This document shows positions 6,574 through 14,237 of a stretch of 18,705 nucleotides of DNA, piece by piece. Under the pieces are notes generated by a model. The model was given only the letters and a program-made list of their open reading frames with translations, ran no database searches and was not told the origin of the DNA. The position numbers and the translations under genes were made by a program. The stretch covers positions 1 to 18,705 of the forward strand of contig JBELMB010000099.1 of NCBI GenBank assembly GCA_042088665.1, written 5' to 3'. The stretch comes from JBELMB01 sp042088665. GTDB lineage: Bacteria > Pseudomonadota > Alphaproteobacteria > Rhodobacterales > Rhodobacteraceae. The first letter of the stretch is position 1. Every line of letters begins with the position of its first letter.

Positions 6574-8021
6574 GGCAAATCCTTCAGGTTTGGGTAGCTG
6601 GCGCGATAGGCAGCCAGCGCGTCTTGGTATATGGGGGTGAGATCGCTGCGCGGCGCGATGGTTGCGGCAATCGCGGGCCGGGTCATGATGTCGTCCACGG
6701 TGCCGGCCCCTGTGCCGACCATGGCAAGGCGGGCGGCCCCGAGAGCCGCGCCAAAGTCACCGGCGACTGGCAGGTCCAGAGGCACGTCCAGAAGTGTCGC
6801 AATGGTCTCGACCCAGAAATGCGAGGCGGCCCCGCCGCCGATAGCCAGCATGCTGTCAAAGCGCGCGCCGGTCTGTCCCAACGCCGTGGCGCAATCGGCC
6901 AGAGCGAAGGCCACGCCTTCCATCACAGCCTGGGTCATGGTGGCCCGGTCCGTGGCCTGGTCGATGTTGAGGAAGGCCCCCCGGATGGCCGCGTCATTGT
7001 GCGGTGTGCGCTCGCCGGAGAGATAAGGCAGGAAGCGCAGCCGGGCGGGGCCGGAAATCTCCTCTGCCAATTCGGTGGACAGGGTTTCGGCTGGGGCACC
7101 CGTGATGCGCGAGAGCCAGTTCAGGCTGTCCGTGGCCGCAAGAATGACGCCCATCTGGTACCATTTGTCGGGCACCGCGTGGCAAAACGTGTGGACCGCG
7201 CTTGCGGGCAAGGGCGCATAGCCGTCGCGCCCGCTGAGCAGCACCCCAGAGGTTCCCAGGGAGACAAAGCCCACGCCTTCGCCCATCGCGCCCACGCCAC
7301 AGGCCGCGGCGGCGTTGTCGCCCGCGCCGCCAACAACGGCAACATCCCCGCGCATGCCCCAGCGTCTTGCGAGGTCGGGGCGCAGGGTGCCACCGGCCTC
7401 GGAGCCTTCGACGAGATCGGGCATCTGGCCGGCCGACATGCCGCCCGCCTCCAGCAGCCGAGCCGACCAGTCGCGTGCGCCCACATCCAGCCAGGCGGTG
7501 CCCGCGCTGTCCGACATATCGGCAAAATACGCGCCTGTGAGGTGAAAGTTCATGTAGGCCGCGGGCAAGAGCACCTTGGCCACGCGCGCAAAAGCTTCTG
7601 GTTCTTGCGCGGCCATCCAGGCCAGCTTTGGCGCGGTGAAGCCGGGAAAGACGATATTGCCGGAGAGGTCGCGCACCTGCTCAGAGGCGTCGAGCGCCGC
7701 GGCTTCGGCATGGCTGCGGGTGTCGTTCCACAAGATGCAGGGGCGGATCACATCGCCCGCGTCATCCAGCGTGACGGCGCCGTGCATGTGACCGGACACG
7801 CCGATACCGCGCACCGCGCCCATGGCCTCCGGGTGGGAGGCCGCAAGACTGGACAGCACCGTGTCCACGGCTGCCACCCACAAGGCCGGGTCCTGTTCGG
7901 ACCAGCCGGGATGCGGGTGTGACGTTGTGTAGGGTTCTGCCGCGCTGGTGACCGGCACGCCTTCGGCGTCGACCATCAGCGCGCGCAGCCCTGAGGTCCC
8001 CAGATCCAATCCAAGGTACAT
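6570..8021 (-). CDS. xylB: Xylulokinase (FGGY family)
   Basis: XylB phosphorylates D-xylulose to xylulose 5-phosphate for the pentose phosphate pathway. I place the start at 8021, giving 483 residues: the N-terminus MYLGLDLGTSGLRALMVD then begins right at the first strand of the ATP-binding fold, and GGGAGG lies 5 nt upstream. An in-frame ATG eight codons earlier (8045) has no comparable ribosome site. Visible family features are Asp6 in DLGTS, SGHMHGAVTLD (about 76-86), the catalytic Asp235 in GGAGDNAAAACGVG, and IGGGAASHFW in the second domain. DMSDSAGTAWLDV (168-180) points to xylulokinase rather than glycerol kinase or gluconate kinase. It overlaps xylA by 4 bases. Confidence 0.95.
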   Translation of the reverse strand: MYLGLDLGTSGLRALMVDAEGVPVTSAAEPYTTSHPHPGWSEQDPALWVAAVDTVLSSLAASHPEAMGAVRGIGVSGHMHGAVTLDDAGDVIRPCILWNDTRSHAEAAALDASEQVRDLSGNIVFPGFTAPKLAWMAAQEPEAFARVAKVLLPAAYMNFHLTGAYFADMSDSAGTAWLDVGARDWSARLLEAGGMSAGQMPDLVEGSEAGGTLRPDLARRWGMRGDVAVVGGAGDNAAAACGVGAMGEGVGFVSLGTSGVLLSGRDGYAPLPASAVHTFCHAVPDKWYQMGVILAATDSLNWLSRITGAPAETLSTELAEEISGPARLRFLPYLSGERTPHNDAAIRGAFLNIDQATDRATMTQAVMEGVAFALADCATALGQTGARFDSMLAIGGGAASHFWVETIATLLDVPLDLPVAGDFGAALGAARLAMVGTGAGTVDDIMTRPAIAATIAPRSDLTPIYQDALAAYRASYPNLKDLP

Positions 8022-8067
8022 GATTGCCTCCCTCGTTCGCGCCATACGACGCCAAAGCAGGAGGTTC

Positions 8068-8084
8068 TGTCAAATGGTATACCA
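8068..8084 (-). promoter_or_regulatory. xylBA promoter -35 hexamer next to a 10 bp palindrome
   Basis: On the minus strand a consensus TTGACA (plus 8068-8073) lies 46 nt before the xylB start. One base upstream of it is the perfect palindrome TGGTATACCA (8075-8084). No good -10 lies at 16-18 nt; TATGGC at 21 nt is the nearest match. The palindrome resembles the TGGTATACCA-type operators of FCD/GntR regulators (family knowledge), and its position next to the -35 suits control of the xylose operon. The binding protein is not in the window. Confidence 0.45.
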
Positions 8085-8087
8085 GAA

Positions 8088-8109
8088 AACCTCTCACCGC
8101 TGAGAGGTT
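8088..8109. promoter_or_regulatory. Perfect 9+4+9 dyad upstream of the xylBA promoter
   Basis: The arms AACCTCTCA (8088-8096) and TGAGAGGTT (8101-8109) are exact inverted copies separated by CCGC. The dyad lies directly upstream of the TGGTATACCA palindrome with respect to xylB. It could be an operator or activator site, or a hairpin ending a transcript entering from the other side. It lies upstream of the probable xylB transcription start, which favours a protein-binding site. Confidence 0.45.
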
Positions 8110-8173
8110 GCGATCCAATGGGTCAAAAGTGCCTTGGCGGCAGACCCACCGTCATTGCCATGAGCAGGCGCGC

Positions 8174-8192
8174 AGGCCGGATGATCCGGCCT
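8174..8192 (-). terminator. Hairpin downstream of ubiK
   Basis: AGGCCGGA-TGA-TCCGGCCT is a perfect 8 bp stem with a 3-base loop, 31 nt beyond the ubiK stop on the minus strand. It is GC-rich and lacks a U tract. Confidence 0.5.
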
Positions 8193-8223
8193 TGGGCATC
8201 GACGCGCCGCCCAAAGGTTCGGC

Positions 8224-8463
8224 CTACTTGGAGTCCAGCGCGTCGAGGCGGGCCTTCAGCGCTTCGTTTTCTTCGCGTGCCTTTTGCGCCATGGCGCGCA
8301 CGGCGTCGAATTCTTCACGTGTGACGAAATCGCGATCCGCAAGCCAGCGGTCGATCATCGACTTCATCGCGGTTTCAGCTTCTTCCTTGGCGCCCTGTGC
8401 CACGCCCATGGCATTGGTCATCAGTTGGCTGATATCTTCGAAAACCTTGTTGCGGGTTTGCAT
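8224..8463 (-). CDS. ubiK: UbiK-type ubiquinone biosynthesis accessory factor (YqiC/BMFP family)
   Basis: The 79-residue acidic protein has an N-terminal amphipathic helix (about 5-40, VFEDISQLMTNAMGVAQGAKEE) and a C-terminal heptad-rich helix from VTREEFDAVRAMAQ to LKARLDAL. That is the coiled-coil arrangement of the YqiC/UbiK family, whose members run to about 80-100 residues. UbiK binds UbiJ and helps assemble the aerobic ubiquinone biosynthesis complex. The start has GGAG 8 nt upstream. The gene is divergent from lgt across 105 bases, an arrangement I recall as common in this family of bacteria. The older name membrane fusogenic protein refers to the same fold. Confidence 0.85.
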   Translation of the reverse strand: MQTRNKVFEDISQLMTNAMGVAQGAKEEAETAMKSMIDRWLADRDFVTREEFDAVRAMAQKAREENEALKARLDALDSK

Positions 8464-8568
8464 GGGTTACTCCGGCGTTGCATTCATGAGATATATGGGG
8501 ACAAAACACGCAACCCTCAAGGTTGACGCCCCCGATAAGGCACCCATCGAGCAGAGGCATCCGGACGC

Positions 8569-9486
8569 ATGCAGGCCGCCATCCCTTTTCCCAACCTCTC
8601 ATCAGAGCTGTTTTCCATTTCGCTTTTCGGCATGGAATTTGCCCTGCGCTGGTATGCGCTCGCTTATATCGCGGGGCTCCTGATCGGTTGGCGGCTGGCC
8701 GTCTGGGCCGTGCGCAGACCGGCCCTGTGGCGGGATGAACAGCCGCCCATGACCCCCGCCCAGATCGAGGATCTGCTGACCTGGGTCATTCTGGGCGTTA
8801 TCCTTGGCGGTCGGCTGGGGTTCGTGCTGTTCTACATGCCGGGACACTATCTGGCCAACCCATGGGAGATCCCGATGATCTGGCAGGGGGGCATGGCGTT
8901 TCACGGTGGATTGATGGGGGTTATTGTCGCGGTCTGGATCTTTTGCGCGCGCAACCGGATCCCGCTTGCCCCCACTGCCGACATGCTTGCCTTGGCGACA
9001 CCGCCGGGGCTGCTGCTGGGGCGGATTTCGAATTTCATCAATGCGGAACTCTGGGGCCGTCCAACAGATGTGCCATGGGCGGTCATCTTTCCCGGCAATC
9101 TGGCGCAGGACTGCGGCCAACCGCTTTCAGAGCTTTGTGCCCGACATCCTTCGCAGCTGTACGAGGCCGCGCTTGAGGGGCTCGTCTTGCTCATCGTGCT
9201 GGTGTGGATGGTGCGCCGCGGCTGGCTGAAGACACCCGGGGTGATTGCGGGCACGTTCTTTGCCGGCTACGGCATCGGCCGCTTCGTGGTCGAATTCTTT
9301 CGCCAGCCGGATATCCAGTTCCAGACAGCTGGAAATCCGCTGGGCCTTGCGCTGCATTGGAACGGCTACGGGCTGACCATGGGGCAGTTGCTGAACCTGC
9401 CGATGATCCTTGGTGGCGCGCTTGCCATCATTTGGGCCGTCCAAAGGGCGCGGCGCGGGGCTGTCCCCGGTGCAGGCCAGCCATGA
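8569..9486 (+). CDS. lgt: Prolipoprotein diacylglyceryl transferase
   Basis: Lgt is an inner-membrane enzyme that moves a diacylglyceryl group from phosphatidylglycerol to the lipobox cysteine of prolipoproteins. The 305-residue protein has about seven hydrophobic segments. It contains the Lgt signature GRISNFINAELWGR (151-164, with the essential arginine at 152 or 164 depending on alignment), GMAFHGG (His112), HPSQLYEA (193-200) and FFRQPD. Length and motifs are complete. The ribosome site is weak (AGAGG about 11 nt upstream). It is the first gene of an lgt-midA-pgeF operon, with a 4-base ATGA overlap to the next gene. Confidence 0.96.
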   Translation: MQAAIPFPNLSSELFSISLFGMEFALRWYALAYIAGLLIGWRLAVWAVRRPALWRDEQPPMTPAQIEDLLTWVILGVILGGRLGFVLFYMPGHYLANPWEIPMIWQGGMAFHGGLMGVIVAVWIFCARNRIPLAPTADMLALATPPGLLLGRISNFINAELWGRPTDVPWAVIFPGNLAQDCGQPLSELCARHPSQLYEAALEGLVLLIVLVWMVRRGWLKTPGVIAGTFFAGYGIGRFVVEFFRQPDIQFQTAGNPLGLALHWNGYGLTMGQLLNLPMILGGALAIIWAVQRARRGAVPGAGQP

Positions 9487-10565
9487 CCGCGCTTCAGCGG
9501 GTGATCACCCGTCAGATTGCGCGCACTGGCCCCTTGTCGCTGGCCGAATACATGGGCCTTTGCCTGTCGCATCCAGAGCATGGCTACTACGCCACCCGGG
9601 ATCCTCTCGGCGCTGGGGGCGATTTCATCACCGCACCTGAAATCAGCCAGATGTTCGGAGAACTCCTGGGCGTGTGCCTTGCGCAGAGCTGGCTGGATCA
9701 GGGGGCGCCTCAGCCGTTTGTGCTGGCGGAGCTGGGGCCGGGCCGGGGCACGCTGATGGCGGACGTCCTGCGCGCCACGGCCCGCGTGCCGGGCTTTCAC
9801 GCGGCGCTCAGGCTGCACCTCGTCGAGACCTCGCCGGTTTTGCGCGCGGCGCAGGCCAGTCGCCTGCAAGGCGCGCAGCCGCAATGGCACAGCAGTCTTG
9901 AAGCTGTGCCGGAAATGCCGCTGTTCCTCCTTGCCAACGAGTTCTTTGACGCGCTGCCGATCCGCCAGTTCCAACGCGTGCCCCAAGGATGGAGGGAGCG
10001 CGTGGTGGGGCTGAAGGAGGAGGCGCTGGTGCTTGGCCTGTCTGACGCCGCGCCGCATGCGGCGCTTGATCATCGTCTTGCCGACACCGCAGAGGGGCAG
10101 CTCGTCGAAACCTGCGCCCCTGCCCAAGCCATCTCGCAAGAGATCGGGCGACGGCTGGCCGCGCACGGTGGGATGGGCCTGATCGTGGATTATGGCGGTT
10201 GGCAGTCCATCGGCGACACCTTTCAGGCCTTGCAGGATCATGCGCCCACCGATCCGTTTGCCGCGCCGGGGCGGGCGGATCTGACCGCGCATGTGGATTT
10301 CGAAGCACTGGCGCTGGCCGCGGCCCCAGCGGCCCACAGCGCGATGACGCCGCAGGGCGTCTTTCTCGAACGGTTGGGCATCACTGCACGGGCCGAAGCC
10401 CTTGCTGCCGGGCTGAGCGGTTCAGCGCTTGAGGCCCATGTGGCGGCACATCGCAGGTTGACGCACCCAGCCGAAATGGGATCACTGTTCAAGTCGCTGG
10501 CGCTCTTTCCCGAGGGCGCTCCCCTGCCACCCGGATTGACCCCCGCAACACCACCTGCCGCATGA
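9483..10565 (+). CDS. Class I SAM-dependent methyltransferase of the MidA/NDUFAF7 family
   Basis: The 360-residue protein has the family start LAEYMGLCLSHPEHGYYATRD, the phase FITAPEISQMFGE (48-60), a glycine-rich SAM-binding loop LAELGPGRGT (81-90) and the NEFFDALPI motif. Members methylate an arginine of the 49-kDa NADH dehydrogenase subunit in eukaryotes and are needed for complex I assembly; a bacterial target is inferred only. I use the ATG at 9483 because it overlaps the lgt stop (ATGA) and gives the family N-terminus. The open frame continues upstream to 9204, but that part lies inside lgt. It also overlaps pgeF by 4 bases, so the three genes are translationally coupled. Confidence 0.9.
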   Translation: MTALQRVITRQIARTGPLSLAEYMGLCLSHPEHGYYATRDPLGAGGDFITAPEISQMFGELLGVCLAQSWLDQGAPQPFVLAELGPGRGTLMADVLRATARVPGFHAALRLHLVETSPVLRAAQASRLQGAQPQWHSSLEAVPEMPLFLLANEFFDALPIRQFQRVPQGWRERVVGLKEEALVLGLSDAAPHAALDHRLADTAEGQLVETCAPAQAISQEIGRRLAAHGGMGLIVDYGGWQSIGDTFQALQDHAPTDPFAAPGRADLTAHVDFEALALAAAPAAHSAMTPQGVFLERLGITARAEALAAGLSGSALEAHVAAHRRLTHPAEMGSLFKSLALFPEGAPLPPGLTPATPPAA

Positions 10566-11317
10566 CCCTCGAGATCATCACATCTGACAGACTTGCCCCG
10601 CTGCGGCACGGTTTCTTTACACGGCTTGGCGGTGCGTCCTCCGGGATATTCAAAGGTTTGAACTGCGGCACCGGCTCTTCGGACCAGGCAGAGATCGTGG
10701 CGATCAACCGCGCGCGCGTGGCCGAGGCCATGGGCGGGTCGGACGCGACGCTGGTCACGGTGCACCAGGTGCATTCCGCCACTGCGCTGCCGGTTTCCGC
10801 CCCAGTGTCAAAGCCCCTGCCCAAGGCTGACGCGCTGGTAACGGCAACACCGGGACTGGTGCTTGCGGTTCTGACCGCTGATTGTCAGCCGGTGTTGTTT
10901 GCCGATGCAGAGGCCGGCGTGATCGGCGCGGCGCATGCAGGCTGGCGAGGTGCCCGCGACGGAGTGCTCGAGGCAACGATTGATGCCATGGTTGATCTTG
11001 GCGCCCAACGCGAAGAGATCCACGCCACCATCGGTCCCTCGATCAGCCAGAGCGCCTATGAAGTCGGGCCAGAATTCCTTGAGACCTTCTTGATGGATGA
11101 TCCGGAGAACGCCCGCTTTTTTGCAGGTGGCGCTGGTGACCGGGTGCATTTCGACTTGCCGGCCTATGGGTTGGCGCGATTGCGCGCGGCCGGTGTGACG
11201 GCGGAGTGGACCCGTCATTGCACCTATTCTGACGCGGCGCGCTTTTACTCCTATCGGCGGTCCACGCATGAGAAAGAGGTCGACTACGGTCGCCTGATTT
11301 CCGTCATTCGTCTGTAA
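10562..11317 (+). CDS. pgeF: Peptidoglycan editing factor PgeF (YfiH, polyphenol oxidase-fold purine-nucleoside/amidase family)
   Basis: The 251-residue protein carries the zinc site of the YfiH/DUF152 family: His71 in VTVHQVHS, Cys108 in TADCQPVLF and His125 in AAHAGWRG. ATIGPSISQSAYEVG and the terminal HCTYSDAARFYSYRR follow. In E. coli the enzyme prevents wrong amino acids from staying in the peptidoglycan stem peptide; related proteins act on adenosine or show laccase-like activity in vitro. The start overlaps the midA stop (ATGA). It is the last gene of the lgt operon. A nested stem structure begins inside its last codons (11305-11381). Confidence 0.93.
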   Translation: MTLEIITSDRLAPLRHGFFTRLGGASSGIFKGLNCGTGSSDQAEIVAINRARVAEAMGGSDATLVTVHQVHSATALPVSAPVSKPLPKADALVTATPGLVLAVLTADCQPVLFADAEAGVIGAAHAGWRGARDGVLEATIDAMVDLGAQREEIHATIGPSISQSAYEVGPEFLETFLMDDPENARFFAGGAGDRVHFDLPAYGLARLRAAGVTAEWTRHCTYSDAARFYSYRRSTHEKEVDYGRLISVIRL

Positions 11318-11381
11318 TCCCGGCAGATCGTGGACGGGTTCTGGCGAAACCCAAGCCGGTCAAACAACCGTCAGACGAATG
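11305..11381 (+). other. Nested inverted repeats at the 3' end of pgeF (possible terminator structure)
   Basis: Three nested pairings can be drawn: CATTCGTCTG (11305-11314) with CAGACGAATG (11372-11381), CCGGC (11320-11324) with GCCGG (11355-11359), and GGGTT (11336-11340) with AACCC (11348-11352). The outer stem is 10 bp and perfect, and it includes the last pgeF codons. There is no following T run. It may stabilise or end the lgt-midA-pgeF mRNA, or arise by chance. Confidence 0.35.
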
Positions 11382-11518
11382 CCACCCCTTTGCCGGAAAC
11401 AATCACCTCCCGGTCCCGAGATTATCGTCTTCGGGCCATAGACCTGCCCCAATCCGGCAGCAGTCTGTTCCTCATATCAAGGCAAAGAGCCGAGCAGATC
11501 ATCCGGAAGGACACAGCC

Positions 11519-11659
11519 ATGAAACCGCAGCGCCGCTTCATCAAATCCATCGTCACCACTGCAAAGGCGTGCACCACGCGCATGCCTTGGGAACGGGGCA
11601 TGCCGCGCACGGCGATGATCGAGCGGCGCAAGGCACCGGTGTTGCAGAAGCGCGCCTGA
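11519..11659 (+). CDS. Small basic protein of 46 residues, function unknown
   Basis: The ATG at 11519 has a good ribosome site (GGAAGGA, about 7 nt upstream), and a strong GC hairpin follows the stop. The protein begins MKPQRRFIKSIVTTAK and has a middle part with MPWERG; about a quarter of its residues are Arg or Lys and it ends LQKRA. There is no membrane segment or signal peptide. A longer open frame starts upstream at 11330, but it has no ribosome site and low-quality sequence, so I take the shorter start. I recall short proteins with an RFIKS...MPW.RG pattern in roseobacters but cannot confirm it here. The high charge would suit nucleic acid or ribosome binding; that is a guess. Confidence 0.6.
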   Translation: MKPQRRFIKSIVTTAKACTTRMPWERGMPRTAMIERRKAPVLQKRA

Positions 11660-11709
11660 CCGCGGTTCTCAAAGGCTCACGGTCCGGACCACGGACTGAT
11701 CTACCAAAC

Positions 11710-11731
11710 AGGGCGGGGCACACCCCGCTCT
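11710..11731 (+). terminator. Hairpin after the small basic protein gene
   Basis: GCGGGG-CACA-CCCCGC (11713-11728) forms a perfect 6 bp stem, extendable to 9 bp with one G-T pair (11710-11731). It starts 51 nt after the stop codon at 11657-11659. It lacks a T run. Confidence 0.5.
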
Positions 11732-12010
11732 GCGGTCATTCGTGGCGCTTGCGAAACGGAACCTCTGGCGAACTGGTGGAATGCTGGACAATCCAGACCT
11801 CGGGACCGATAGCGTCAAATGGCGCGAATGGACCCAAGCTGCCCTTCACCAACAGGTAAGGGTGTCGCGAAACAGTCGACCCAACTACGTCGATCTCCAA
11901 ATTATCTTGGGCCTCTTTGCCCGGGTTAGGCCCTCGACGGGGTCAACCTTGTAGCGGCCAAGCGAATTCCCCTTAGACTGTCGCGTGACACAAACGGAAC
12001 GGACTACGCG
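11732..12010. other. Non-coding stretch before the GFA gene
   Basis: With the hairpin above, the gene-free gap from 11660 to 12010 is about 350 bases. Short open frames here have no ribosome site or recognisable protein. A weak promoter can be drawn before the GFA gene: TTGTAG (11949-11954), 18 nt, TTAGAC (11973-11978). I see no RNA gene or repeat. Confidence 0.4.
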
Positions 12011-12502
12011 ATGACATCAGAAATCCACAGGGGCGGCTGCGCATGCGGAGCGGTTCGGTACGAAACCGTAGGCAAGCCATTCCCGGTCGGCGTGTGCCAT
12101 TGTCGCTACTGTCAGACACGCACGGGCTCTGCGTTTGGGATCTCTGTCTATTTCGACGACGATCAAATCTCGATCACGCAAGGCGCGCTGGTGGACTACA
12201 GCTATCAGACCGAGTCTGGCGGCACCGCGACGAACCGGTTTTGCCCCAAATGCGGGACAACCCTGTTTGAAAAGATCAGCATGCGGCCGGACAAGACATC
12301 CATAACGGGCGGGACCTTTGATCCGCCGACCTTCTGGTACGACATTACGCGCGAAGTCTTTTGTCGCACCAAGGCGCCGTTTGTCTCGAACGATGTCGAC
12401 GAAAAGCATTTGACGTTTCCCGGACATGAGACGCGACACGCTGATCGCGGCGCCTTGGCAGGTGGATCAATGCCTATGCCGGAGCCGGATCAGGAAAACT
12501 GA
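12011..12502 (+). CDS. GFA-family (CENP-V/GFA domain) zinc protein
   Basis: The 163-residue protein has the GFA zinc-ligand pattern: GGCACGAVRY (Cys10, Cys12), VCHCRYCQ (Cys29, Cys31, Cys34) and RFCPKCGT (Cys78, Cys81). Family members include glutathione-dependent formaldehyde-activating enzyme, but most are of unknown function, so I do not assign formaldehyde oxidation. Length is typical, with an extra polar tail after about residue 140. The ribosome site is weak (GGA about 8 nt upstream). Its last 29 bases overlap the end of the convergent aminotransferase gene. The nearby folate-linked demethylase at 701 could produce formaldehyde, but it is 9 kb away and not linked by operon. Confidence 0.9.
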   Translation: MTSEIHRGGCACGAVRYETVGKPFPVGVCHCRYCQTRTGSAFGISVYFDDDQISITQGALVDYSYQTESGGTATNRFCPKCGTTLFEKISMRPDKTSITGGTFDPPTFWYDITREVFCRTKAPFVSNDVDEKHLTFPGHETRHADRGALAGGSMPMPEPDQEN

Positions 12503-13838
12503 AATCGTTAGGGTTCATCTGGTCAAAGGTATCAATCAGGGCGGCGCAAATTTGCGAAACCTCATCCGATGTCAGAACAAGAGGTGGCGTCAAAACGATG
12601 GTGCTGCTTCGGACACCAAGCAGGACACCATGCTTGCGCCGGATATAGCGTGGCAGAGTACCGTTCAGCTGGGGCGCAACGCCGGTCAGCGGCCTGCGGT
12701 CTTCCTTGCCGACCACCAACTCGACACCCAGCATCAAGCCGCGTCCACGGATATCCCCGACCAGCGGATGATGCGCCAGCGGGGCCAGTTCGCGCAGAAA
12801 CTGCACGCCCCGTGCCCTGCTGTTCTCCAACAGGCCCTCGCGTTCGATGATGTCGATATGTGCCGCGCCAACGGCGCATCCGGTTGCGTGCCCGGCGTAG
12901 GAGTTGCCCGGCCCCAGACCATGCACCGTGGTTGCAACATCCTCGTCCAGCAAAACCGCCGCCATGGGCATGTAGCCGCTGGTGATGCCCTTCGCCAAAA
13001 CGATCATGTCGGGGGCAAGGCCGCAATCGTTTGACACGAACCAAGACCCGGCCCGGCCAAAGCCTGTCACGACCTCATCCGCGACGAAGAGGATTCCGTG
13101 CTCTTTCAAAACAGCCGTCATTGCGGGCCAGTAGCTATCGGGCAATGGGATCATGCCGCCTGGACCGATCATCAATTCGGCAAACATCGCCGCAATGCTA
13201 TCGGCCCCATGGTCGGCGATCACGGCCCGAAGCTCATCGACACAAAAGGCGGTCATGTCCCGGTTGCCATTTAGCTCTGGGTGCGCGGGGCGTGGGGGTG
13301 TCAGGAAGATGACATCCCCGGTTTGGCCTCCGAGCCCGGGCCGCCCGCCAGTCAGCTCAACACCGCCCATGGTTCCGCCGTGATAGGCGTCGCGGTGAAC
13401 AAGGATCTTGCGCCGCCGCGGCGCGCCTTTTTGAAAATGATAGAGCCGCGCAAGCTGCAAAGCGTGGTCGTCCGCCTCGCCACCGCCGGTGGCATAGCGC
13501 ACCTTGCCGATGTTCGACGGGGCGCGCGCAATCAGCTTTTCCGCAAAGTCTATGGCCGGGATGTTCGTGTAGTCGAAACCGAAGGCAAAATGACCCAAAG
13601 CTTCCATCTGCCGCGCAGCAACCTCGGCCAGTTCGCGCCGCCCGTATCCCACTTTGTTGAGCCAGGCACCGCCTTGCGCATCCAGATACGCGCGGCCTTC
13701 GATGTCCCAGACCGTCGCCCCTTGGCCGTGGGAGAGGACGACGGCGTTCTGCGCACCACCACCGCCACCGGGGTGCTGCACGGCGTTTTGGTCCCGCAGG
13801 GTCCAAGCGCTTTCATCATGTGGCGCAGCGTTGCCCAT
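12474..13838 (-). CDS. Class III pyridoxal-phosphate aminotransferase
   Basis: The 454-residue fold-type I enzyme moves an amino group from a substrate (often an omega-amine) to a keto acid. Visible parts are DIEGRAYLDAQGGAWLNKVGYG (begins about residue 45), the phosphate-binding ATGGGEADDHA (116-126), DAYHGG (150-155), Asp254 in FVADEVVTGFGR and the Schiff-base Lys283 in LAKGITSGY. Length and catalytic residues are complete. The phosphate loop is usually SGSEA or GGSEA; here it is GGGEADD. A run of five glycines (24-28) is odd. The ribosome site is AAGGA, 7 nt before ATG. It is the last gene of the tctCBA unit, 18 nt after the NTF2-like gene, which suggests it deaminates the imported compound or a product of it. 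Its 3' end overlaps the convergent GFA gene by 29 bases. Confidence 0.93.
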   Translation of the reverse strand: MGNAAPHDESAWTLRDQNAVQHPGGGGGAQNAVVLSHGQGATVWDIEGRAYLDAQGGAWLNKVGYGRRELAEVAARQMEALGHFAFGFDYTNIPAIDFAEKLIARAPSNIGKVRYATGGGEADDHALQLARLYHFQKGAPRRRKILVHRDAYHGGTMGGVELTGGRPGLGGQTGDVIFLTPPRPAHPELNGNRDMTAFCVDELRAVIADHGADSIAAMFAELMIGPGGMIPLPDSYWPAMTAVLKEHGILFVADEVVTGFGRAGSWFVSNDCGLAPDMIVLAKGITSGYMPMAAVLLDEDVATTVHGLGPGNSYAGHATGCAVGAAHIDIIEREGLLENSRARGVQFLRELAPLAHHPLVGDIRGRGLMLGVELVVGKEDRRPLTGVAPQLNGTLPRYIRRKHGVLLGVRSSTIVLTPPLVLTSDEVSQICAALIDTFDQMNPNDFSFPDPAPA

Positions 13839-13856
13839 GCGTGGTCCTTCTTGCGA

Positions 13857-14237
13857 TCAGAACGTGGAAAACGTCTTGCTGATGATCTTCCAGCAGCCAT
13901 CGCGTTTGATGAGATGCATGTAGTCGGTGAAATTGAACCCGCCGAAACCGTATTCCTTCAGCGTGGCCGCGGCGGCGTTCCCGGTCACGGCGACCTCCGC
14001 GATATCATAGTGCAGGTCCAGCCCTTGCGAGGCGAGCGGCGGTTCAGAGGTAACGCGGCTGATGAACGGCTCCGGCGTTCCGGCAACAAGGCGATCCCCC
14101 AGATACCCGTTCATCACGGCATCATCGGCAAATACATCGCGCAGCGTGGCCTCATCGGCGTTGATATACCCCGTGACATACCGGTGCAGAACGGACCGCA
14201 CGTCCTGTTCGTCCTGGTCCTCAGGCGACACTGTCAT
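13857..14237 (-). CDS. NTF2-like protein (SnoaL / lumazine-binding-like superfamily)
   Basis: The 126-residue protein begins DEQDVRSVLHRYVTGYINADEATLRDVFADDAV, the standard opening helices of the NTF2-like cone fold, and ends GCWKIISKTFSTF, the usual last strand (WKI). These folds include small enzymes such as isomerases, hydratases and cyclases, as well as binding proteins; the reaction cannot be told. Its start lies inside the end of tctA (17-base overlap), so it is translationally coupled to the transporter and belongs to the same transcript. Its place between a carboxylate transporter and an aminotransferase suggests a catabolic step on the same substrate. Confidence 0.8.
   Translation of the reverse strand: MTVSPEDQDEQDVRSVLHRYVTGYINADEATLRDVFADDAVMNGYLGDRLVAGTPEPFISRVTSEPPLASQGLDLHYDIAEVAVTGNAAAATLKEYGFGGFNFTDYMHLIKRDGCWKIISKTFSTF

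Noticed and set aside
6624..7922. A 432-codon plus-strand open frame
   Set aside because: It is opposite xylB, which has all kinase motifs. The translation is Gly/His/Arg-rich and has no ribosome site.
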